From assembly GCA_031290985.1 (NCBI GenBank), contig JARLJW010000073.1, positions 1 through 64,000 on the forward strand: 64,000 nucleotides of DNA. The letters are read 5' to 3'. Below the pieces are notes generated by a model. The model was not told the DNA's origin. It ran no database searches and worked only from the letters and a program-made list of their open reading frames with translations. The DNA comes from Verrucomicrobiia bacterium (GTDB taxonomy: Bacteria > Verrucomicrobiota > Verrucomicrobiia > Limisphaerales > UBA11358). Both the position numbers and the translations under genes were made by a program. Each line of letters begins with the position of its first letter. Positions within the stretch are counted from its first letter, which is position 1. Positions 56,153 through 64,000 of the stretch are shown here, in pieces.

Positions 56153-57177
56153 GGCTGACCGAGGTATTTGTAAATCTGCACGCGGTGATTGAACGAGTCC
56201 GCCACGTAGATCCGGTTGTCTGCGCCGATGGCGATCCCGTTGGGCAGGGATAAATCACCGGGGCCGCTGCCCCCGGCGGCAACATTGAGGAGCAGCCGGC
56301 CGGCGTCATCAAAAATCTGAAAATTGTCAAACACCGCGTCCACCACGTAGCTGTGCCCCTCCGCATCCACCGCCACCCCCTTGGGCCGCGCGAAATGGCC
56401 GGAGGTGTCGCCGTTGCCGCCGAACTGCGACAGAAAATTCCCCTGCAGGTCAAACGTTTGCACCCGGCAATTCATCGTGTCGGCAACCAGCAGATGCCCG
56501 CGCGCATCGGCGGCGGCGCAGGTGGGAAAATTGAATTCGCCCGGCCCCGTGCCGCGCTTCCCGAAACTGGAGCGGAATTGGCCGTCCAGCCCAAAAACAA
56601 AAACGGCGTGCGCCTGTGCGTCCACGACGAACAAGGCATCACCGGCGATGGCCAGCCCCACCGGGCGCTTCAGCGGCGCGCTGATTTCAAAAACCGCCTT
56701 GCCGTCGTCGCGGAAGGCGAAAACTTTAGCCAGCTCTGAATCCGCCACATAAAAAACTCCGCCGCGCCGGGCCACGGCGACCGGTGACGCGAATTTAACC
56801 TTCCCCACCCCGGCATATTGCCGCCATTTCTTGCGGCCGAAATCAACGTAGCAGACCAGGTTGGCATCCGTATCCGTGAGACAAAGATTGCCGGCCTCAT
56901 CCAGCGCCACCCCGAACGGCTTGCGCAGATTAAACCTTTCACCTGTGTCCCCCGTCAACCAGCCCGCCAGCCTGTGCCATGCCCCCGGCTGCTGGCCGAT
57001 GTCCGCCGGACCGTGCAGGCTGTGGTCATAGCGGATGCGCGGCTCGTTGGGGGCCGGCGGCCAGACCGGGGCCGGCGTTTCCGTCGTCACCACCCGCGAC
57101 GACGGCGTGGCGCACGAGACCAGCAGGCTGGCCGTCAGGCCGGCCAGCATCATTTTCCATGTGGACCGTGCGTTCAT
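56149..57177 (-). CDS. NHL-repeat lipoprotein of the conduit operon
   Basis: A 342-residue lipoprotein. The start at 57177 gives MNARSTWKMMLAGLTASLLVSCATPSS with a lipobox-like LLVSC, whereas the longer open frame begins inside the barrel gene. The mature part is a six-bladed NHL propeller with repeats such as RKPFGVALDEAGNLCLTDTDANLV and RPKGVAVDAEGHSYVVDAVFDNFQIFDDAGR. NHL proteins commonly mediate protein contacts. It begins 1 bp after the barrel stop and overlaps the cytochrome gene by 4 bp. Confidence 0.85.
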   Translation of the reverse strand: MNARSTWKMMLAGLTASLLVSCATPSSRVVTTETPAPVWPPAPNEPRIRYDHSLHGPADIGQQPGAWHRLAGWLTGDTGERFNLRKPFGVALDEAGNLCLTDTDANLVCYVDFGRKKWRQYAGVGKVKFASPVAVARRGGVFYVADSELAKVFAFRDDGKAVFEISAPLKRPVGLAIAGDALFVVDAQAHAVFVFGLDGQFRSSFGKRGTGPGEFNFPTCAAADARGHLLVADTMNCRVQTFDLQGNFLSQFGGNGDTSGHFARPKGVAVDAEGHSYVVDAVFDNFQIFDDAGRLLLNVAAGGSGPGDLSLPNGIAIGADNRIYVADSFNHRVQIYKYLGQP

Positions 57178-57178
57178 G

Positions 57179-59206
57179 TCAGAAATTACGCCGCATGCGT
57201 ATGAAAAAGTAATCACGTTCGCGGGTCTCCGTCGAGAACTGCTGGTCATCATGCTGATAACCCGCGTGAAATTCCAGTTTGCCGACCGTCCAATCCAGAT
57301 AAATGCGCCCGGCAAACATATCCTCGTCATAACCGCCGCCGCGCTGCTGCTGAAAGCCCGCCTCCGCATTCACACTCAAGGGGCCGGGCGGATGCCAGTC
57401 ATAATGAAGCATATAACTGTAGAAAGCCAGATCTTGGGCCGGCGTGTCCCCATATTCGGTGCCCGCCGAAAAATGGTTCCATTGCTGGTTCAGATTGATG
57501 CTCATGCTGGAATGGAGGGAAAGCGGGGTCGCATAACTCTCCACCAGGGAATAGATCCGCGTCGAGGAATACGTGGCACGTTGATCAGTGTAAGTCGCAC
57601 CCGCATGCAGGTTATGCCAGTTGACATCGCCGCCAAAATCAACTTCTTCCATGTCCTGCAGAATAAACCCGGCGGCATTCGCGTGATTCATGGTCCGGCT
57701 GTAACCGGCATGAATCCCCGCCCGATCCCCCCAAAAACGCAGGCTGATCTGCCCCTGATAAGTGAACACCGAGTAGCTGCCCGAGGGGTTCGACTGCACG
57801 ACATACGTAATGGCGACCACGTCGCCATTGCTGACGTTATGCAGCCCGCCCGAAAAAAACTGGATCCGCCAAGGATCTGTGCCCGTGTTCGCCACCCATT
57901 CGTTGCTGTCCAGCGGGACACCATTTTTAGTGATGGTAGTAACGGCAATGTCCCCCGGTGTCCGCAGGGTGATGATCATCGGGCCCTGCGCGGGAATGGT
58001 GTAAGATTCACCCGGGACCGTCGTTTCCGGACCGGTGGCCTGCTGGTCCGTCAGGTCATAAGACATCCCGTTATCGATGGATAAATGCCCCCAATCACCC
58101 AGCCGCTTGGTGTAGTCCGCCGACTCCGAAGTCCCGATGCTCTTCGCATCAATGCTGGAGTCGTTGTAACTGCTGTTCACCGTCGACCCGTGCACATCCA
58201 TCTGGGATGCCAAGCTGTCAAAGAGCTCGTGACGGAGACCAGCCGAAACGTTGTTTTGAATTGCATCGTAGCCATTGCCAAAATTGTCGTTGAACGCGTA
58301 GTTGTAGAAATTTTGCAGGTGCGGCGTCAGCTCCATGTTGAAGTTCAACGCCGCATTCAGCGAGGAGGCGCTGGTGCCGCCATAATCCTGCTCCGTGAAA
58401 TATAACGATGAAGCCAGGGTGTTTTTATTAAAATGTTCGGAGTCCGTCAGGGCGACGTGCTGGGATCTGCTTTGGCTGGAATAAGACGTGCCGCCATTCT
58501 GGGTCTGGTTTTCATATTCGTTGAATTGGTAGCCAAGGTCCGTCTGGTCCAGTCCTTTTCGTTGATTGTTCGCGTGCAGGTCCAGCTTGAGCTGCGAGGT
58601 GTCGAAAGTCTGGCTGTAGGCGTCGCGTTGTTCATCGAGCTGTTCCAGACTGATCGTCACCGGCACCAGCCCATCGCGATAGCCCGTAAAAACCCCCCAG
58701 CCGCTCGAGTCCACGGTCTCCGAGTTGAAAAAATCATATTGCACGTCCTGATGCGACCGGTTGAAGGAAAACGTGGTGGCATAGGGCTTGACCTCCAGCA
58801 GGGTGACCGAGCCGTGGCCGTTCAACATCATCTCCTCCGTCTGGGAACTGGACGATCCCGACCGGGTTTGCTGCCAGTAATAACCCGGCTCAAACAGCAG
58901 CGAATAGGTCAGCAAATCCGGATGGTAAACGTAATTGTTCCATTGGATGCCGACGGCGGGCATCACGGACACCCAGAACAAATCCGGCACGTTGCCGCCC
59001 CCGGAGGACTTGTAAGTGCTGCGCTGCGACTCCACGTCTGTTTTAACATAGGTCACATGCGGAACCAGCATCGTCCACAGCGGGTCTTCCCGGTACAGCC
59101 CCCAACCGCCGCTCTGCGCCAGGCCGCGCGACGCCCCGGTCGCCAGCACCAAGGTGGCGATGGATGCCGGCAGATACCTGAGATATGGATGCGGGCGCGG
59201 ATTCAT
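57179..59206 (-). CDS. Outer-membrane beta-barrel (conduit porin candidate)
   Basis: A 675-residue exported protein (signal MNPRPHPYLRYLPASIATLVLATGA). The body has alternating polar/hydrophobic strands with many aromatic girdle residues and ends in a terminal Phe (FFIRMRRNF), typical of outer-membrane barrels. It is the expected porin sheath that houses the multihaem chain, as MtrB or OmbB do elsewhere, although sequence similarity to those is not evident. It overlaps the 11-haem lipoprotein gene by 4 bp. Confidence 0.85.
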   Translation of the reverse strand: MNPRPHPYLRYLPASIATLVLATGASRGLAQSGGWGLYREDPLWTMLVPHVTYVKTDVESQRSTYKSSGGGNVPDLFWVSVMPAVGIQWNNYVYHPDLLTYSLLFEPGYYWQQTRSGSSSSQTEEMMLNGHGSVTLLEVKPYATTFSFNRSHQDVQYDFFNSETVDSSGWGVFTGYRDGLVPVTISLEQLDEQRDAYSQTFDTSQLKLDLHANNQRKGLDQTDLGYQFNEYENQTQNGGTSYSSQSRSQHVALTDSEHFNKNTLASSLYFTEQDYGGTSASSLNAALNFNMELTPHLQNFYNYAFNDNFGNGYDAIQNNVSAGLRHELFDSLASQMDVHGSTVNSSYNDSSIDAKSIGTSESADYTKRLGDWGHLSIDNGMSYDLTDQQATGPETTVPGESYTIPAQGPMIITLRTPGDIAVTTITKNGVPLDSNEWVANTGTDPWRIQFFSGGLHNVSNGDVVAITYVVQSNPSGSYSVFTYQGQISLRFWGDRAGIHAGYSRTMNHANAAGFILQDMEEVDFGGDVNWHNLHAGATYTDQRATYSSTRIYSLVESYATPLSLHSSMSINLNQQWNHFSAGTEYGDTPAQDLAFYSYMLHYDWHPPGPLSVNAEAGFQQQRGGGYDEDMFAGRIYLDWTVGKLEFHAGYQHDDQQFSTETRERDYFFIRMRRNF

Positions 59207-60210
59207 TTCGGTTTCGCCGCAGGTTTCAACAGGTTTTTATCCGTGCCGACGTGCGGATCGTGGCACAGCGTGCAGCTCTTGCCCTCCGCGCCGGCATGGC
59301 CTTTGACGGCTTTCAAATCCTTGTCGTCATGACAGTCGCCACAGAGCTTGAGGGTGTTCTTCAGGAGCAGCTTGTCCTCGGTGGATTGGTGCGGGTTGTG
59401 GCAGCCGGCGCAATCCTCCACGACGTCGTGCTGAAACTTCGCCTTCTCCAGGAAATTGTCGTGGCAATCCCAGCACAGTGCCGGTGTGTTTTTTTTCACC
59501 AGCTTCTTGTTGTTCGAGGCGTGCGGCGCGTGGCAGGCCAGGCAGTCACCGTCGCTGACGGGCTGATGGACAAATTTCTTCTTCGCGATGTCATCGTGAC
59601 AATCCATGCAGGTGTCCTTCACGGATTTCTTGAGCAGGCCCTTGAAGTTGGTCGCGTGCGGCGCATGGCAGTCCAGACAGTCGCCGGCCTCGACCGCCTG
59701 ATGCTTGAATTTCATCTTCGCCAGCGGATCGTCATGGCACGTCAGGCACAGATCGTTGCCTTTCTTGACCAGCAGATGCTGGTTGGGCGACTGGTGCGGC
59801 GAGTGGCAGCTGATGCATTCACCGTTTTCAACCGGCTGGTGCTTCACCTTCTGCCCGGCCAGAAAGTCCTTGTGGCAGTTGAAGCAAAGCTGGGGCGCCG
59901 GGGCGGTCAGTTGCTGCGAAAACGACGAGACATGGCATTCCGCGCATTTGTTCTGGATGAACGGCGGATGAAAATAGTTTCCCGGCGGCTTGGGCTTTTC
60001 CGCCGGCTGGGCGGTTCCGGCCACGGTGTTGGTGGTGACCACCACCCCCTTGACAACATTGGTGGAAGTGACCGAGGCATTTTCCGCCGGGACACCGTCA
60101 AAGAAAAAGGTCAGCCACTTCCGATTGGTCGCCGTGGTGCAGCCGCTGGTCAGCAACAGCCCCGCCAACGCGGCCATCAAGCCCCGGAAAAATAGCTGGT
60201 TCAATTTCAT
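59203..60210 (-). CDS. Lipoprotein cytochrome c with 11 CXXCH motifs
   Basis: A 335-residue lipoprotein (lipobox LLLTSGC near residue 24). Eleven CXXCH sites occur: CAECH, CFNCH, CISCH, CLTCH, CLDCH, CMDCH, CLACH, CWDCH, CAGCH, CGDCH, CTLCH. Most come in doubled repeats (for example DCLDCHAPH ... TCMDCHDD) about 25-30 residues apart, a tandem-duplicated doubled-CXXCH architecture. It is probably the membrane-facing electron entry or exit cytochrome of the conduit. It lies directly upstream of the barrel. Confidence 0.92.
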   Translation of the reverse strand: MKLNQLFFRGLMAALAGLLLTSGCTTATNRKWLTFFFDGVPAENASVTSTNVVKGVVVTTNTVAGTAQPAEKPKPPGNYFHPPFIQNKCAECHVSSFSQQLTAPAPQLCFNCHKDFLAGQKVKHQPVENGECISCHSPHQSPNQHLLVKKGNDLCLTCHDDPLAKMKFKHQAVEAGDCLDCHAPHATNFKGLLKKSVKDTCMDCHDDIAKKKFVHQPVSDGDCLACHAPHASNNKKLVKKNTPALCWDCHDNFLEKAKFQHDVVEDCAGCHNPHQSTEDKLLLKNTLKLCGDCHDDKDLKAVKGHAGAEGKSCTLCHDPHVGTDKNLLKPAAKPK

Positions 60211-60257
60211 GTTTGCGTTTCCCGGCCCCCGCCAGCGGACCGACCACCGTGAATCAT

Positions 60258-61367
60258 TTATTTTTTATGGCCAAAACCGTAGATGCTCACCTTGTGGGTG
60301 CCCATTTGATTGATCACAATCACGAGGTATTCCACCTTGAAATCCGGCGCGGCGTAGCTTTGAAAATAACCCACGTCGTCATAATCCAGTGCCACCTTGG
60401 CCGGCAGGTTTTGGATTTCCCGGGTCGCTCCCGGCTCGCCGAACCAGGTCAAAGGCCGTCCTTGCTCGTCAAAAATCTGGACCACCTGCGACAACGCATC
60501 GACCGCGTAAAGGCGGTTCTCCCGGTCCACCGCCACGCCTTTCACCCGCGCAAACTGTCCGGTGCTGTCGCCCATGCCGCCGACGTGCCGCAAATGATTC
60601 CCGTCGGCGTCATACACCTGCACCCGGAAGGCCCCCGTGTCCGAAACGTAAAGCCGGCCTTGCGAATCCAGCGCCAAATTGGTGGGCATGAACAGGCGGC
60701 GCGCCACGTTCGTACCATCCGATCCCCGGGGAATATCGAATAGATTGGTTCTTGTCGCCTTGTCGTAGACATGCACGCAGTGATTTTGGATGTCCGCCAC
60801 ATAAATCCGGTCCCGGCTCAACGCCACATCGCGCGGCTTCATTTCCCCGACCTTGCCCAGCGCCGCCACATAATCCTGGTTCTTGTCAAAAATCACCACC
60901 TGGTCGCGGCCCGAATCCGCGACATACAGGGCGCCATCCGTGTCCACCGCCAGGTTCAGTGGCACCCTCAGCCGTCCCTCTCCATCCCAGCCCTTCAGGT
61001 GCATCTCCCGCGTCTGCAAATCGACCACGATCAACCCGCCGTAGTCCGTGTCGCAAATGTAAAATTTCTTTCCACTGGCGGCCACGCCATAGGGCTTGGA
61101 GATTTCCTTGGTGGCCGGCTTCTGGCCGGTGACGTACGACATGAAACTGCGGTCATTCCCGCCACGAAACTCCTTCTCAGTATGAAAAGCGGTTAGGAAT
61201 TGGAGGTGCGGCTCGTCCGGCGGCGGCGGGAAAAATTCATAGGTCTTTTTGGCCGTCTGGTTGGACGTGGCGCAACCGGCGATCAGGCCCAGGGCTGCGG
61301 CCGCAATCACCACGCGCAAGCCCGTTAATTGTAAATTGTCCAACGTTTTTTGGATCGATTTATTCAT
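60258..61367 (-). CDS. NHL-repeat lipoprotein, first gene of the conduit operon
   Basis: A 369-residue lipoprotein. The start at 61367 (MNKSIQKTLDNLQLTGLRVV) leads to the lipobox LGLIAGC. The mature NHL propeller has repeats such as VPLNLAVDTDGALYVADSGRDQVVIFDKN and RVKGVAVDRENRLYAVDALSQVVQIFDEQGR. It is paralogous to the second NHL lipoprotein of the operon. 47 bp separate it from the cytochrome gene. No terminator lies between it and the preceding tetrahaem cytochrome except the one at 61551-61585. Confidence 0.85.
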   Translation of the reverse strand: MNKSIQKTLDNLQLTGLRVVIAAAALGLIAGCATSNQTAKKTYEFFPPPPDEPHLQFLTAFHTEKEFRGGNDRSFMSYVTGQKPATKEISKPYGVAASGKKFYICDTDYGGLIVVDLQTREMHLKGWDGEGRLRVPLNLAVDTDGALYVADSGRDQVVIFDKNQDYVAALGKVGEMKPRDVALSRDRIYVADIQNHCVHVYDKATRTNLFDIPRGSDGTNVARRLFMPTNLALDSQGRLYVSDTGAFRVQVYDADGNHLRHVGGMGDSTGQFARVKGVAVDRENRLYAVDALSQVVQIFDEQGRPLTWFGEPGATREIQNLPAKVALDYDDVGYFQSYAAPDFKVEYLVIVINQMGTHKVSIYGFGHKK

Positions 61368-61550
61368 ATGTCTGGTTTGGTTGTACAGGGGTTCTGCTCC
61401 CCGTTGGTTCTGCATAAGCATCTCCCACTCCGGCACGCATGACTAAACCTATCTTGTCTTTGTATCCGCATAATTTGTGTAGTCGGAATTTTGACGACGC
61501 TGGCCCCGTCCTCCGCCCATCGCCACCAATCGGTCTCCAAGCCGTGTCCC

Positions 61551-61585
61551 TAAAAAAGCGAGACCCTGTTTGATCAGGGTCTCGC
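61551..61585 (-). terminator. Rho-independent terminator after the tetrahaem cytochrome
   Basis: An 11-bp perfect stem, GCGAGACCCTG (61558-61568) / CAGGGTCTCGC (61575-61585), has a 6-nt loop and a T run in the leftward direction (61557-61551). It separates the tetrahaem gene from the NHL-led operon. Confidence 0.9.
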
Positions 61586-61627
61586 GCGATGACCGCGCCG
61601 AAACCGGTGCGGTTGTTTGCAATTCAA

Positions 61628-62389
61628 TTACTGTTGGTGGCAGGTTTCGCAGAGCGCCGCATTGTTCAGGTCCACAATCAGGTCGTGGCTGATCGTGGCC
61701 GACGCGCCGACGACACGATGGATGTCATGGCAGGAGGCGCACTCCACGGTTTGCTGCGGGCCCTTCAACATCTGCGCGAAGACCGTACCGGCTGCCGGCA
61801 AGGGACGTAAGGTCGGATCCGCGACGATTGCCGCCGAATAGCTGACCCCGATCGGGTGCATATGGGTCAGGTTGTTATTGCCCAGATAGGGGCCGCTGCC
61901 CGTGGCTCGCACAAAGTCGCCAGCGGTGGCGGCAGTCGTTTCCACGGCAAAGGTCGGGACATAGAACGCCGTGGCCCCGGCGGTCTTGCCGTTTTGGCTG
62001 GGCAGCGTCGCACCATAGCTCTGATTGACCGCCACGGAACCGTCGTGGCAGCTCAAACAGGCGGCCGATGAACCGAGTGTCGCGGTGAGGTTCAACGCAT
62101 TGAACGTGAGACTGTTGCCTTGATCATACGTGACATAGCTGCTGTTTTTCGAGGCGGCATGATTCCACAACGGGGCGTGGGTCTGGCCGGCATCCGGCGC
62201 TTTGTGCGGGATGTGGCAAATCTGGCAGGGATTGTTGTAGGTCGTCGTCTCGCCACCATAGATATAGGTCGCATATCCGTTGGTGCCGGAACTGAAGTCG
62301 TGGGTTGATCCAATTAACGTTGCCTTGCTGACCGATGGCATCAATGCCACCGTGGCTCCCAAGGCGAGGAGCATTGTTAGTTTTTTCAT
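61628..62389 (-). CDS. Secreted tetrahaem cytochrome c
   Basis: A 253-residue exported cytochrome. The start at 62389 (MKKLTMLLALGATVALMPSVSKA) fits a signal peptide. Haem sites are CQICH, CLSCH, CASCH and CETCH. The arrangement NPCQICHIPHKA...APLWNHA...CLSCHDGSVAV...HPIGVSY closely parallels the N-terminus of the cytochrome at 54356. It is monocistronic, with a strong terminator, and probably a mobile partner of the conduit. Confidence 0.92.
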   Translation of the reverse strand: MKKLTMLLALGATVALMPSVSKATLIGSTHDFSSGTNGYATYIYGGETTTYNNPCQICHIPHKAPDAGQTHAPLWNHAASKNSSYVTYDQGNSLTFNALNLTATLGSSAACLSCHDGSVAVNQSYGATLPSQNGKTAGATAFYVPTFAVETTAATAGDFVRATGSGPYLGNNNLTHMHPIGVSYSAAIVADPTLRPLPAAGTVFAQMLKGPQQTVECASCHDIHRVVGASATISHDLIVDLNNAALCETCHQQ

Positions 62390-62525
62390 AGTTGTATTGT
62401 GCACGTGCTGTTTTTAGTTAGTTCCATCCCGAAGTCGCCTGACGCCGGGCGGTTCCAGCGAAAAACCAAGCACGTACTCTGCGCCTGACTCTTCGTTGAA
62501 AATGTTTTGTTCATGACAAATTCTT

Positions 62526-63601
62526 TCAGGCGGCCACACCGCCCATGATCCAGCCGGGCAACAACTCCACGGCTTCCGGCGCTTTTTGCCGGGGGACGAT
62601 TCAAGCTTGCTCATCAGTTCGGCCGCGCGGCCGGCGATGATTTCATTGCAAAAGGAAAGCTCGTGTTCGCGGTTCTTCGTGTTTTCGCGGACCACGGCCT
62701 CCAGATCGTCGATGTCGTACAGGAATACATTTGGCAGTTCCGCCACGGCGGGGTCGATGTCGCGCGGCACCGCGATATCCACCAGAACGAGCGGGCGATT
62801 CCGGCGCGCGGGCAAAATCTTTTCAATGTCTTCGCGGCGCAGGACGATGCCCGGGCTGCCGGTCGAACTGACCAGGATGTCGGCCTCGGTCATCGCCGCG
62901 GCAGAATCCTCGATGCGCACGGCGCGTCCGCCGAATTCCGCGGCGAGCTTTTCCGCGCGCTCGACCGAGCGGTTGGCCACGAGCACCGTTTTCGCGCCGC
63001 GCTTGGCCAGATGTTTCACGCAGGCCTCGCCCATTTTTCCCGCGCCCACAATCATCACCGTCTTGTCGCTGAGGTCGCGGTCGAAAACTTTCTCGGTCAA
63101 TTCCACCGCCACGCTGCCGACGGAGGTGGCGCCGCGGCCGATCGCTGTGTTGGTGCGGATCTGCTTCACGACCTGGCAGGCGGTCTGGAACAGCCGGTTC
63201 ATCTTCTTGCCGGTCAGCCCCGCGTCTTTGGCGGCTTGATACGCATTCTTGACCTGGCCGGTGATCTCCGTCTCGCCCAGCACCATGGAATCCAGCCCGC
63301 TGGCGACCGCGAACAGATGTTTGGCCGCCTCGGCACCTTCCTTGACGTACAGATGGGGCGTGAAATCAAAATCCGTGTTCGTCAGTTCTTGAAAGAGCTG
63401 TTGCACCCGGCCGTGGATCCAGGGCGAGACGCCGTAGATTTCCACGCGGTTGCAGGTCGAGAGGAGCACCACCTCGGAGAGATTGCCGCGCAGTTTCAAA
63501 CGGCAGCCACAGCATTGGAGGCGGGCGCGTGACACGGCGAGTTTCTCACGCACCTCCACGGGCGTCGTCTTGTAGCTCAAACCTGCGACAAAGATTTTCA
63601 T
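62526..63601 (-). CDS. hemA: Glutamyl-tRNA reductase, apparent frameshift near the 3' end
   Basis: The first enzyme of the C5 pathway for tetrapyrroles: it reduces glutamyl-tRNA to glutamate-1-semialdehyde with NADPH, supplying haem for the neighbouring cytochromes. It starts MKIFVAGLSYKTTPVEVREKL, with nucleophile Cys50 (LLSTCNRVEIYG) and NADPH motif VMIVGAGKMGEA. The uninterrupted frame continues to 62414 with a non-family tail, SSPGKKRRKPWSCCPAG onward. Adding one C to the CCCCC run at 62591-62595 gives RQKAPEAVELLPGWIMGGVAA and a stop at 62526-62528, a family-like short C-terminus. The dimerisation domain is absent in either version. It may be a sequencing error or a real mutation. Confidence 0.85.
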
Positions 63602-63613
63602 GGTGTTGTTAAA

Positions 63614-63659
63614 TTAAACCGATTTTGTGCTGCCGCCCGGCAACTTCTAATCGGTTTAA
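63614..63659. promoter_or_regulatory. Long inverted repeat in the hemA leader
   Basis: Perfect 11-nt arms TTAAACCGATT (63614-63624) and AATCGGTTTAA (63649-63659) enclose a smaller TGCCG/CGGCA hairpin. It lies 13-58 bp upstream of hemA and after the cytochrome b gene, so it could be an operator, an attenuator or the end of the upstream transcript. Confidence 0.5.
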
Positions 63660-63729
63660 GATTTTCATATTAGAAATCTAGGTTCATCCCGCCCCCGCTG
63701 CTCACCATTCCTTGTGTAAGCATCAACAA

Positions 63730-64000
63730 TTATTGCTGCTTCCGGTCTTCGAGCGGGTGCTCGTGCTGTTGGAACTCCTCGGAGATCTTCCCGTCCAGAC
63801 ACGCCGTGTTCAGGGGGTACACATCCGGATCAAAAACGACGTGGTAGAAGTGCCAGACAACAATGGCGAGGCAGGCCAGCACGGCCTCGTAGTAATGGAT
63901 GGTGGTTGCAACCTCGATGGCCCAGCGCGGCAGAAAACGAGTCACGTCCAGTTTCAGCCAGATCATCAGGCCGGTGGCACCCATGAGGATCGTGCCCCAG
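63730..64000 (-). CDS. Cytochrome b-type membrane subunit, C-terminal part (partial)
   Basis: The open frame runs to the window edge; the readable part is about 90 residues, beginning WGTILMGATGLMIWLK. Two hydrophobic segments (TILMGATGLMIWL and HYYEAVLACLAIVVWHFYHVVF) contain candidate haem-b His residues (HYYEA, WHFYH), as in di-haem cytochrome b561 or formate dehydrogenase gamma-type subunits. It ends with a charged tail (HEHPLEDRKQQ). It probably passes quinol electrons to periplasmic cytochromes. It is upstream of hemA on the same strand. Confidence 0.7.
   Translation of the reverse strand, partial: WGTILMGATGLMIWLKLDVTRFLPRWAIEVATTIHYYEAVLACLAIVVWHFYHVVFDPDVYPLNTACLDGKISEEFQQHEHPLEDRKQQ

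Noticed and set aside
57178-57369. Upstream extension of the NHL lipoprotein gene to 57369
   Set aside because: The extra residues overlap the barrel gene, and a proper lipoprotein signal starts at 57177.
1-64000. CRISPR array or tRNA genes
   Set aside because: No regularly spaced identical direct repeats and no TTCGA-loop-containing cloverleaf were seen by eye; a covariance search would be decisive.

Overview
The window looks like a chromosome segment of a free-living Verrucomicrobiota bacterium, probably close to the Pedosphaera/Limisphaerales group. This is an inference from gene content and style, not from a marker phylogeny. The clues are moderately high GC, few recognisable Shine-Dalgarno sites, secreted proteins with autotransporter-associated beta-strand repeats and FYRV/FFRI-type C-terminal tails, an H-X9-DG-type pseudopilin, a GxxExxY protein, a DUF2723-TPR protein, and many intergenic inverted repeats built from short recurring words.

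Layout. (1) 1-4.4 kb: an SRP RNA gene immediately ahead of dnaX, then ybaB, recR, a HAD hydrolase and an AT-richer orphan gene. (2) 4.4-13.6 kb: an accessory region ahead of an intact UvrD/PcrA helicase. A 113-bp exact copy of the helicase 5' end lies at 7022-7134 and a diverged remnant near 4450. Between them lie a sialate O-acetylesterase-like gene, a secreted Spy/CpxP-like protein and two paralogous metallophosphoesterases, the second with degenerate catalytic motifs. (3) 13.6-23.5 kb: a DUF2723-TPR membrane protein, then gltB and gltD (glutamate synthase) separated by a GxxExxY gene that is bounded by inverted repeats. (4) 23.5-35.5 kb: an NAD(P)-binding epimerase with its GbsR/MarR-like regulator, RlmI-like methyltransferase, a beta-helix secreted protein, SGNH hydrolase, RNase D, acyltransferase, trypsin-like protease and a large secreted protein of unknown function.

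(5) 35.7-53.3 kb is an almost entirely minus-strand polysaccharide-degradation locus. It holds a GH-A clan hydrolase, GH3, an alpha/beta esterase, a NarL-type response regulator with its large propeller-type sensor kinase, a 1416-residue beta-strand-repeat protein, a GH10 xylanase, a pseudopilin and a rhamnogalacturonan acetylesterase-like protein. Three transcription units carry a near-identical operator, CCCTAYAAAA(N)nATAGGGG-like, and each lies exactly 22 bp from a TANNNT -10 box. The spacing fits a class II activator site, and the adjacent NarL-type regulator is the obvious candidate ligand. This is the best candidate for an undescribed regulatory system here.

(6) 53.5-64 kb is a respiratory cluster. 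A six-gene operon encodes an OB-fold protein, an 11(+1)-haem cytochrome, two NHL-repeat lipoproteins, an outer-membrane beta-barrel and an 11-haem lipoprotein cytochrome, which is the part list of a porin-cytochrome conduit for electron transfer across the outer membrane. It is followed by a separate tetrahaem cytochrome, hemA (apparently frameshifted near its 3' end at a run of five Gs) and the end of a cytochrome b-type membrane subunit cut by the window edge.
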